NCBI GenBank assembly: GCA_039936235.1
Contig: JBDTIS010000132.1
Span: forward strand, 1 to 13,929
From: CAHJXF01 sp039936235
GTDB lineage: Bacteria > Pseudomonadota > Gammaproteobacteria > Burkholderiales > Burkholderiaceae_D
DNA: 13,929 bases
Direction: 5' to 3'
Position 1 is the stretch's first letter. Each line of letters begins with the position of its first letter. The position numbers and the translations under genes are program-made. Shown here piece by piece: positions 7,351 through 12,952 of this stretch. Below the pieces are notes generated by a model that saw only the letters and a program-made list of their open reading frames with translations, was not told the origin of the DNA and did not search any database.

Positions 7351-7923
7351 ATGAAGGACGACAGCCATCTCGAAGAGGTGATGGTTCGTTCCGAACGCGT
7401 ATTCGAAGGCGTGTTCCTGCATGTAAACCGCGACATGGTGCGGCTGCCGGACGGCAATGAGACGGCGCGCGAATACCTTCTGCACCCGGGTGCCGTGATG
7501 ATCGTGGCGCTGCTCGACGACGGCACGGTCGTAATGGAGCGACAGTGGCGCTATCCGTTGTCGCGCGCGTTCATCGAGTTCCCCGCCGGCAAGATCGATA
7601 CCGGCGAGGCGCCGCTCGCGACCTGCATCCGGGAACTGCGCGAAGAGACCGGCTACACCGCGATGGCCTTCACGTTCATCACGACGATCCACAACGCGAT
7701 CTCGTATTCGAACGAACACATCGACCTGTATCTCGCCGAAGGCCTGACACCCGGCGAACGCAAGCTCGACGACGGCGAGTTCCTCGACGTGTTCACCGTC
7801 GCGCCGGCGCAGATACTCGACTGGGTCCGCGACGGCACGATCACCGACGTGAAGACCATCATCGGCGCGTTCTGGCTCGAGAAGATTCTCGCGCGGCAAT
7901 GGCCCGCGTCTCGCATCGCCTGA
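7351..7923 (+). CDS. Nudix hydrolase, ADP-ribose pyrophosphatase-like
   Basis: Members of this Nudix subgroup hydrolyse nucleoside diphosphate sugars, typically ADP-ribose to AMP and ribose 5-phosphate, with Mg2+ or Mn2+ in the cytosol. The complete box Gx5Ex7REUxEExGU is visible, starting GKIDTGEAP and ending RELREETGY, at about residues 80-102 of this 190-residue protein. Upstream stretches RQWRYPLSRAFIEFPAG and REYLLHPGAVMIVALL are characteristic of the ADP-ribose pyrophosphatase type, which usually has 190-210 residues. The ATG at 7351 is preferred to an in-frame GTG at 7342. The gene follows nuoN by 16 bp and is probably co-transcribed. A Nudix gene just after nuoN is, as I recall, common in Burkholderiales, and may reflect clearance of ADP-ribose from NAD breakdown. 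The exact substrate is inferred from the family. Confidence 0.88.
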   Translation: MKDDSHLEEVMVRSERVFEGVFLHVNRDMVRLPDGNETAREYLLHPGAVMIVALLDDGTVVMERQWRYPLSRAFIEFPAGKIDTGEAPLATCIRELREETGYTAMAFTFITTIHNAISYSNEHIDLYLAEGLTPGERKLDDGEFLDVFTVAPAQILDWVRDGTITDVKTIIGAFWLEKILARQWPASRIA

Positions 7924-7926
7924 GCG

Positions 7927-8013
7927 TCACGGCAGCGCGACCAGCAGGGCGTGGATCGGCAGGTACGCCAGCTGCGGGAACAGAATCATCGTCACGAGCA
8001 GGTGCTGCCAGCA
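7927..8013 (-). pseudogene. 28-codon hydrophobic gene remnant (3' end of a lost gene)
   Basis: On the minus strand, directly after the tetR stop and in the same frame, 28 sense codons run to a TGA at 7927-7929. The product reads CWQHLLVTMILFPQ, then LAYLPIHALLVALP. It is strongly hydrophobic, like one transmembrane helix plus a short tail. All but one of its codons end in G or C, the usage of the real genes here. There is no start codon or ribosome binding site at its 5' side. It looks like the C-terminus of a membrane protein whose upstream part was deleted when tetR came to its present position. The pattern recalls the last helix of TRAP-type permeases, but this is only a resemblance. Chance in high-GC DNA remains possible. 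Confidence 0.4.
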
Positions 8014-8712
8014 TCAGGCGTGAGCCTTGCCGAAGACGGCCACCCGTTTGCGGCCGGCGACGGCCTTCGCTGCGGCGCGTCCGCAGACGGTTGCGACCGT
8101 GAAATCCGCGAAGCGCAACGCGACTTCGAATCCGGACGATGCGCCGGTCTCGGTGAACCAGCGCGAGATGTTGTTGATCGCGCCCATGAAGTAGAAGACC
8201 GCGAGCTTCGGATCGCAAGGGGCCGCGTCGCCATCGGCCACGCAGCGCTGCACGAGCGACCGCAACGCCGTGTCGAGCGCGCGTCGGCGCTGCTGGATCC
8301 TCCGGTTGTCGGCTGGCAGCATCGAGTAGTACTCCGTCAGCATCACGCAGGTGCCGAGCTCGCTCGTCAGCTCCACCACGTAGGCCAGCACGAAGCGGTG
8401 CAGTATTTCAACGGGGCGGCCGCCGGCCGCGTCGCTCTCTTCGAACGCACGTTCGGCCATGCCGATCGAGATGCGGTGGCATTCATAGAGAAGTTGATGC
8501 TTGTTCTTCACGTAACGATAGAGCGCCGGCTTCGTGACGTGGACAGCGGCCGCCACATCGTCGAGCGTCGTGTTGTGGAAGCCCTTCGTGCCGAACGCCT
8601 TGCCGGCGGCGCGGATCAGTGTCCGCAGCTTGATCTCGCGCGTGTCATCGCCGTCGAGCGCGACGCCTGACCAGCGGTTTTTCGTCTTTGCCGGTGATCG
8701 TTTCGTCACCAT
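8014..8712 (-). CDS. TetR/AcrR family transcriptional regulator
   Basis: A 232-residue one-component regulator, presumably a dimeric repressor released by a small ligand. The N-terminal HTH domain spans about residues 28-78, with TLDDVAAAVHVTKPALYRYV as the helix-turn-helix core and KNKHQLLYEC after it. About 25 basic residues precede it. The C-terminal ligand domain contains ELGTCVMLTEYYSML and MGAINNISRWFTETG. The latter recalls the 'INxxxRWY' block of regulators that sense acyl-CoAs (FadR of Thermus, KstR2), so an acyl-CoA ligand is plausible but inferred. The start is well placed: AAAAGGA sits 8 bases before the ATG. The gene is divergent from the binding protein/thiolase/SDR set and convergent with the Nudix gene. 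The likely target is the palindrome at 8756-8775, which would also allow autoregulation. Confidence 0.9.
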   Translation of the reverse strand: MVTKRSPAKTKNRWSGVALDGDDTREIKLRTLIRAAGKAFGTKGFHNTTLDDVAAAVHVTKPALYRYVKNKHQLLYECHRISIGMAERAFEESDAAGGRPVEILHRFVLAYVVELTSELGTCVMLTEYYSMLPADNRRIQQRRRALDTALRSLVQRCVADGDAAPCDPKLAVFYFMGAINNISRWFTETGASSGFEVALRFADFTVATVCGRAAAKAVAGRKRVAVFGKAHA

Positions 8713-8720
8713 GTCGGTGA

Positions 8721-8727
8721 TCCTTTT
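8721..8727 (-). promoter_or_regulatory. Ribosome binding site of the tetR gene
   Basis: On the minus strand AAAAGGA lies 8 bases before the ATG at 8712. It is a near-ideal Shine-Dalgarno sequence and fixes the tetR start. Confidence 0.75.
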
Positions 8728-8731
8728 GTCG

Positions 8732-8760
8732 TTGCCAATTTCGGCCTGTTGCGTTATGTT
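8732..8760 (+). promoter_or_regulatory. Predicted sigma70-type promoter of the catabolic operon
   Basis: A -35 box TTGCCA (8732-8737) and a -10 box TATGTT (8755-8760) are separated by the optimal 17 bases. Transcription would start at about 8767 and leave a leader of roughly 57 bases before the binding-protein ATG at 8824. The region is locally AT-richer than its surroundings. The -10 box and start point fall within the palindrome at 8756-8775, which fits repression by the divergent TetR protein. This is predicted from sequence only. No equally good promoter for tetR was found on the other strand. Confidence 0.6.
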
Positions 8761-8775
8761 ACCCGTCGGTCACAT
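8756..8775. promoter_or_regulatory. Candidate TetR operator (20-bp palindrome)
   Basis: ATGTTACC-CGTC-GGTCACAT consists of two 8-base arms around a 4-base centre, with a single mismatched pair (T8760/C8771). Size and symmetry suit a TetR-family dimer. The site covers the -10 box and predicted start of the plus-strand promoter and lies 44 bases upstream of the tetR start codon. One bound dimer could therefore repress both directions. Binding is inferred from the position. Confidence 0.6.
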
Positions 8776-8812
8776 TAAAACATGTGCCCCTGGCATCGGG
8801 GGCGCTGCCTGC

Positions 8813-8816
8813 GGAG
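8813..8816 (+). promoter_or_regulatory. Ribosome binding site that sets the start of the binding-protein gene
   Basis: GGAG at 8813-8816 lies 7 bases before the ATG at 8824. The earlier in-frame ATG at 8782 has no such site and would place an arginine-rich stretch before the signal peptide. Confidence 0.65.
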
Positions 8817-8823
8817 ACGGTTG

Positions 8824-10107
8824 ATGAAGGCATTGCATCGAGGGTATCGCGCCACGGGATGGACCGCGGCGCGACGCGTCGTCGTTTCCATCGTTGCCGC
8901 GCTGGGAACGGTCATGCTGCTACCGGCGGAGGCGCAGGACACGATTCGCATCGCTCACATCGATCCGTTCTCGGGTTCCTTCGCGAGTGTCGGCAACACC
9001 ACCAGCAAGACGATGCAATACGCGATCGAGCTGATCAACGCGCGCGGCGGCGTGCTCGGCAAGAAGCTGGAGCTGGTGTCGATCGACAACGCCGGCGACG
9101 CCAACAAGTCACTGACCGCGTTCAACAGCGCGACCGACCAGGACATTCGCTACATCGTGCAGGCGACGAATTCAGGCATCGCCGGCGCTACGCTGGACGC
9201 GGTCGTCAAATACAACGAACGCAATCCCGCCAAGCCCGTGTTGTATCTCAATTACGGTTCGGCGCTGCCGGACCTGACCGAGGAAAAGTGCAGCTTCTGG
9301 ATGTTTCGCTTCGAGCCGCACCAGTTGATGAAGATGCGTGCGCTGGCGGAGTTCGTCGCGTCGGATCCGACCATCAGGAATATCTACCTGATCAATCAGG
9401 ACTACGCCTTCGGACAGGTCACGAGCGCATCGGCCAAGGCCATGATCAAGGAACGCCGTCCCGACGTGAACTTCGTCGGGGACGTCCTGCATCCGGTCGG
9501 GAAGGTCAAGGACTTCGCGCCGTACATCGCGAAGATCAAGGAGTCCGGCGCCGACACCGTACTGACCGGTAACTTCGGCGCCGACCTGTCTCTGCTGGTC
9601 AAGTCCGGCAAGGACTTCGGGCTGAAGGTGAAGTACCTCACCTATTACGGCGGACTCGGCGGCGCGCCGACCGCCGTCGGCGAAGCGGGTGACGGCGTCG
9701 TCTATCAGGTCGGTCCGTGGCATCCGAACGTTCCGGTCGAGCAGAAGACGCCGGCGGTCGAGGCAATCAACACTTTGTTCAAGCAGAAGTACAAGGAAGA
9801 CCTCTATTACTCGGCCATCGTCGTCCAGATGGATCTGTTCGCCAAGGCGGTGGAGAAGGCCGGCGGCGCCGAGGATCCGAAGAAGGTCGCGCTCGCGCTC
9901 GAGGGCATCGAGGCGAACACGCCGTTCGGGCCGGTGCGTGTCCGCCGCGACGATCATCAGCTGATCCAGCCGCTGCTGATCTCGGTGTTCAGCAAGGGCG
10001 TCAAATACGACGCGGAGAACACCGGTCTCGGATGGAGGACGGTGATGACCGTGCCGGCAAAGGACACCGAACTGCCAACCGTCTGCAAGATGAAACGCCC
10101 GGCGTGA
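8824..10107 (+). CDS. Periplasmic substrate-binding protein of a branched-chain amino acid type ABC transporter (LivK-like)
   Basis: This is a soluble periplasmic receptor that would bind a small organic ligand and deliver it to an ABC importer. The 427-residue precursor has a Sec-type signal peptide: arginines up to residue 18, a hydrophobic core at about 19-33 and a probable cut after AEA (residues 35-37). The mature part opens IRIAHIDPFSGSFASVGN and has AIELINARGGVLGKKLELV, the usual opening of the Peripla_BP_6 fold. Two cysteines, C156 and C421, could form a disulphide. No permease or ATPase gene lies nearby, so partners must be encoded elsewhere. It is the first gene of the operon and ends 28 bp before the thiolase. 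Members of this family also bind aromatic and other carboxylates, so 'branched-chain amino acid' is a family name, not a substrate claim. Confidence 0.88.
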   Translation: MKALHRGYRATGWTAARRVVVSIVAALGTVMLLPAEAQDTIRIAHIDPFSGSFASVGNTTSKTMQYAIELINARGGVLGKKLELVSIDNAGDANKSLTAFNSATDQDIRYIVQATNSGIAGATLDAVVKYNERNPAKPVLYLNYGSALPDLTEEKCSFWMFRFEPHQLMKMRALAEFVASDPTIRNIYLINQDYAFGQVTSASAKAMIKERRPDVNFVGDVLHPVGKVKDFAPYIAKIKESGADTVLTGNFGADLSLLVKSGKDFGLKVKYLTYYGGLGGAPTAVGEAGDGVVYQVGPWHPNVPVEQKTPAVEAINTLFKQKYKEDLYYSAIVVQMDLFAKAVEKAGGAEDPKKVALALEGIEANTPFGPVRVRRDDHQLIQPLLISVFSKGVKYDAENTGLGWRTVMTVPAKDTELPTVCKMKRPA

Positions 10108-10124
10108 ACGCGCCGCATCCTGCG

Positions 10125-10130
10125 AAAGGA
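10125..10130 (+). promoter_or_regulatory. Ribosome binding site of the thiolase gene
   Basis: AAAGGA lies 5 bases before the ATG at 10136. It is a strong Shine-Dalgarno sequence and supports this start. Confidence 0.7.
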
Positions 10131-10135
10131 CCCTT

Positions 10136-11365
10136 ATGAATCCCGTCTACGTACTCGGCGGCGCGCAATCGGACTTCGCGCGCAACTGGACGCGTGAAGG
10201 CCTCGACATCTTCTCGATGATGCGCGACACGATGCAGGCGGGGCTTGCCGACGCGCGGCTCGAACCGCCCGATATCGAAAGCGCCCACGTCGGCAACTTC
10301 GTCGCCGAACTGTTCGTCGGGCAGGGGATGCTCGGCGGGATGCTGACCGCGATCGATCCGGCGTTCGTCGGACTGCCGACGTCTCGTCACGAGGCCGCCT
10401 GCGCGTCGGGCAGCATCGCGCTGCTCGCCGCGTCGGCCGAGATAGAGGCCGGGCGCTACGACGTCGTCGCGGTCCTGGGCGTCGAACTGATGCGCAACGT
10501 CCATGGTTCGGTGGCGGCCGATCATCTAGGCGCGGCGGCCTGGAAGGGACGCGAGTTCGACGACGCGCGATACGTCTGGCCAGCCGCCTTCGATCGCGTG
10601 CTCGACGCGTACGACGCGCGCTATGGCGTGAAGTACGAATATCTGTCGCGGATTTCCGAGATCGCGTTCGACAACGCGAAGTCGAATCCTAACGCCCAGT
10701 CGCGGGGTTGGCGCTTCGACGAACAGAGCTTTACGGAGAACGAGACGAGCAATCCGGTGGTGACCGGGCGTCTGAGGCGCCAGGACTGCGGGCAGGTCAG
10801 CGACGGCGCTGCCGTGGTCTTCCTCGCGTCGCGGGCCTTCGCCGAAAGGCACGCGGCTCGGCACGGCATGTCGTTGTCGGACTTCGGTCGCATCGCGGGC
10901 TTCGGCCATCGGACATCGCTGATGCATCTCGAGACCAAGCTCGAACACAGTCGCAGCGGGGAGTACATGTTCCCCGAGGTCCGCGGCACCGTGCAGGATG
11001 CGCTGCGTCGTGCGGGACTGCCGGACATCTGGTCCGTCGACGCGATCGAACTGCACGACTGTTTCTCGATGACGGAATACGCGGCGATCGACCATCTCGG
11101 CCTGACGCCGCCCGGGCGAGCGTGGCAGGTGGTCGACGACGGCACGATCGAAAAGGGCGGCAGGCTGCCGATCAACCCGAGCGGCGGCCTGATCGGCTGC
11201 GGACATCCGGTAGGCGCGACCGGCGTTCGGATGATGCTCGATGCATCGCGACAGGTCACCGGCACCGCCGGCGCGCAGCAGATCGACGGCGCGAAGCGCG
11301 TCGCGACGCTGAACATCGGCGGCGCGTTCACGACATCGGTCAGCTTCGTCGTCGAAGCCGGCTGA
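10136..11365 (+). CDS. Thiolase family protein, SCP-x type acyl-CoA acyltransferase
   Basis: Thiolases cleave 3-oxoacyl-CoA with CoA to a shortened acyl-CoA plus acetyl-CoA or propionyl-CoA, or run the reverse. The 409-residue product has the nucleophile region SRHEAACASGSIAL with C89, the ELHDCFSMTEY block (H307, D308, C309) typical of SCP-x and related thiolases, and NPSGGLIGCGHPVGATG with C355 and H357. GRLRRQDCGQVSDGAA, also typical of this group, lies in the middle. The HDCF block sets it apart from classical biosynthetic PhaA/AtoB thiolases. SCP-x thiolases can act on alpha-methyl-branched and steroid side-chain 3-oxoacyl-CoAs, which fits the HSD10-like neighbours. All catalytic residues are present. 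The true chain and substrate cannot be read from the sequence. The next gene begins 19 bp later. Confidence 0.88.
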   Translation: MNPVYVLGGAQSDFARNWTREGLDIFSMMRDTMQAGLADARLEPPDIESAHVGNFVAELFVGQGMLGGMLTAIDPAFVGLPTSRHEAACASGSIALLAASAEIEAGRYDVVAVLGVELMRNVHGSVAADHLGAAAWKGREFDDARYVWPAAFDRVLDAYDARYGVKYEYLSRISEIAFDNAKSNPNAQSRGWRFDEQSFTENETSNPVVTGRLRRQDCGQVSDGAAVVFLASRAFAERHAARHGMSLSDFGRIAGFGHRTSLMHLETKLEHSRSGEYMFPEVRGTVQDALRRAGLPDIWSVDAIELHDCFSMTEYAAIDHLGLTPPGRAWQVVDDGTIEKGGRLPINPSGGLIGCGHPVGATGVRMMLDASRQVTGTAGAQQIDGAKRVATLNIGGAFTTSVSFVVEAG

Positions 11366-11384
11366 TCCGTCTGCGACGCACGAC

Positions 11385-12173
11385 ATGAAGATTGACGGAC
11401 AGCACGTCCTCGTGACCGGTGGCGCGTCCGGTCTCGGGCGCGGGACGGTCGCGCTGTTCGCCGCGGCTGGGTGCCCGGTCAGCATCGTCGATCTCGATAC
11501 GCCGTCACTGCACGAGACCGCAGCTTCCTGTGGCGCCACGCCATACTGCTGCGACGTCTCGGACGGCGCGGCGATGGAGCGGGTCTTCGCCGCGGCCGTC
11601 GCGCTGCACGGACCGCCGCGCATCGTCGTGACCTGTGCCGGTATCGCGCTCACCGGACCGGTGCTGCGACGCGACGGTGCGATCGACATCGATCAGTTCA
11701 TCAGGACCATCGAGGTCAACCTGGTCGGAACGTTCAACGCCCTGCGCCTGGCCGCTTTCCATCTTCGCGACTCTGCTCCGTGGCCGGCGTCCGGCGGCGA
11801 TACCGATGTGGACGGCGAGCGCGGCGTCTTCGTGACGACCTCGTCGATCGCTGCCGAAGAGGGACAGGGAGGGCAGAGTGCCTACGTCGCAAGCAAAGGT
11901 GCTGTCGCGTCCATGACGCTGCCGATCGCCCGCGAACTTGGCGCGTCGGGAATCCGCATCGTCAGCATCGAGCCGGGCGTCTTCGAGACGCCGATGACGA
12001 CGACGCTGCCGCAGAAGTCGCGTGCCGTCGTGTTCGGGATGAGGCCGCCGTTCCCGTACACGCCTGGACGTCCGGCCCACTATGCGGCCCTGGTCCGGAG
12101 CATCGTCGAGAATCCGATGCTCAACGGCACCGTGATCCGGCTCGACGGCGCATTACGGCTACCGGCGAAGTGA
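11385..12173 (+). CDS. Short-chain dehydrogenase/reductase, HSD10-like (first copy)
   Basis: An NAD(P)-dependent oxidoreductase of the classical SDR fold, 262 residues. The nucleotide-binding motif is TGGASGLG (residues 11-18). VDLD after the second strand suggests NAD preference. The catalytic residues are S154, Y167 and K171 (SAYVASKGAV). The C-terminus, ENPMLNGTVIRLDGALRLP, matches the ending of type-2 3-hydroxyacyl-CoA dehydrogenase (HSD17B10). That enzyme oxidises 3-hydroxyacyl-CoAs, including 2-methyl-3-hydroxybutyryl-CoA, and some hydroxysteroids. The usual N[NC]AG motif reads TCAG here, a change of the first Asn to Thr. There is no clear Shine-Dalgarno site. Its stop codon overlaps the start of the next SDR gene (TGATG). 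A role in oxidising a hydroxyacyl-CoA before the thiolase step is inferred. Confidence 0.87.
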   Translation: MKIDGQHVLVTGGASGLGRGTVALFAAAGCPVSIVDLDTPSLHETAASCGATPYCCDVSDGAAMERVFAAAVALHGPPRIVVTCAGIALTGPVLRRDGAIDIDQFIRTIEVNLVGTFNALRLAAFHLRDSAPWPASGGDTDVDGERGVFVTTSSIAAEEGQGGQSAYVASKGAVASMTLPIARELGASGIRIVSIEPGVFETPMTTTLPQKSRAVVFGMRPPFPYTPGRPAHYAALVRSIVENPMLNGTVIRLDGALRLPAK

Positions 12174-12949
12174 TGCGGCTCGCCAGCCAGGTCGCTGTCG
12201 TCACCGGTGCCAACTCCGGGCTCGGACTCGGCACGACGCGGATGCTGGTCGAGGCCGGCTGCGTGATCGTCGCGCTCGATCGCGCGATCGGACAGGTCGA
12301 TGCGCTCGCGGCCGCGAGCGGGGGCTGTGCGATCGCGATCGATGTGACCGACTATGCCGGGGTGGACGCCGTGTTGCGCGCGGAATTCGCCGAACGCGGT
12401 GCAGCGCGCATCCTGGTCAACTGTGCCGGCGTGGTCACGCCGGGTGCGCTGGTCCGCAGGGGAACGCCTCAGGATCCGGACTGGTTCCGCCGCGTCGTCG
12501 CGATCAACCTGACCGCGACGTTCAACACGATTCGCGTCGTGGCCGATTGCGCGCGCCATCTCGATCCCGACGACGGGGGCGAGCGCGCCGTGATCGTCAA
12601 CACCGCCTCCGTCGCAGCCTGGGAAGGGCTCTCCGGGCAGGCCGCCTATGCCGCATCGAAAGGCGGCGTCGCTGCGCTGTCGCTTCCGCTGGCGCGCGAA
12701 TTCGCGCGCTACGGCATCCGCGTCGTCGCGATCGCACCCGGGGTGTTCGGCACCCCGATGATCGAGGCCATTCCTGTCGAGACGCGCGACACGTTGATCG
12801 CCGACGTTCCGTTCCCGCATCGTCCAGGATTACCGACCGAGTTCGCCGCGATGGTCCGCGCGATCGTCACCAACCCGATGCTCAACGGAACCAACGTCCG
12901 GCTCGATGCCGCATTGCGCATGCAGGAGCCGCGGTCGCCGGTCGCGTAA
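12173..12949 (+). CDS. Short-chain dehydrogenase/reductase, HSD10-like (second copy)
   Basis: A second classical SDR of 258 residues in tandem with the first. The motifs are TGANSGLG (residues 11-18), the intact NCAG motif (VNCAGVV), S146 in NTASVAAWEG, Y159 and K163 (AAYAASKGGV), and APGVFGTPM after the sixth strand. The ending TNPMLNGTNVRLDAALRMQ again matches HSD10-type 3-hydroxyacyl-CoA dehydrogenases. It is closer to that family than the first copy. The gene starts with the ATG of TGATG, overlapping the previous stop by one base, so translation is coupled. The frame is open far upstream, but that part only shadows the first SDR. The tandem pair may act on different stereoisomers or chain lengths, or form a mixed tetramer; this is inference. 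Confidence 0.88.
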   Translation: MRLASQVAVVTGANSGLGLGTTRMLVEAGCVIVALDRAIGQVDALAAASGGCAIAIDVTDYAGVDAVLRAEFAERGAARILVNCAGVVTPGALVRRGTPQDPDWFRRVVAINLTATFNTIRVVADCARHLDPDDGGERAVIVNTASVAAWEGLSGQAAYAASKGGVAALSLPLAREFARYGIRVVAIAPGVFGTPMIEAIPVETRDTLIADVPFPHRPGLPTEFAAMVRAIVTNPMLNGTNVRLDAALRMQEPRSPVA

Positions 12950-12952
12950 CGG

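Noticed and set aside
7924..8013. Intrinsic terminator between the convergent Nudix and tetR genes
   Set aside because: Only a weak GGCGT/ACGCC stem with a 12-base loop is visible and no run of T follows on either strand.
7951..8670. Plus-strand open frame of about 240 codons opposite tetR
   Set aside because: The minus-strand frame here has a clear TetR HTH domain and a good Shine-Dalgarno site; the plus-strand product has no recognisable features.
8772..8785. Second small palindrome ACAT-TAAAAC-ATGT near the promoter
   Set aside because: Four-base arms are likely by chance. It overlaps the end of the much better 20-bp palindrome.
8782..8823. Earlier in-frame ATG at 8782 for the binding protein
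   Set aside because: It has no Shine-Dalgarno site, lies about 15 bases from the predicted transcription start, and would put an arginine-rich segment before the signal peptide. ATG 8824 has GGAG at good spacing.
8875..8890. Twin arginines in the binding-protein signal peptide as a Tat signal
   Set aside because: The residues after RR are VVV and the S/T-R-R-x-F-L-K context is missing. A Sec signal explains the sequence.
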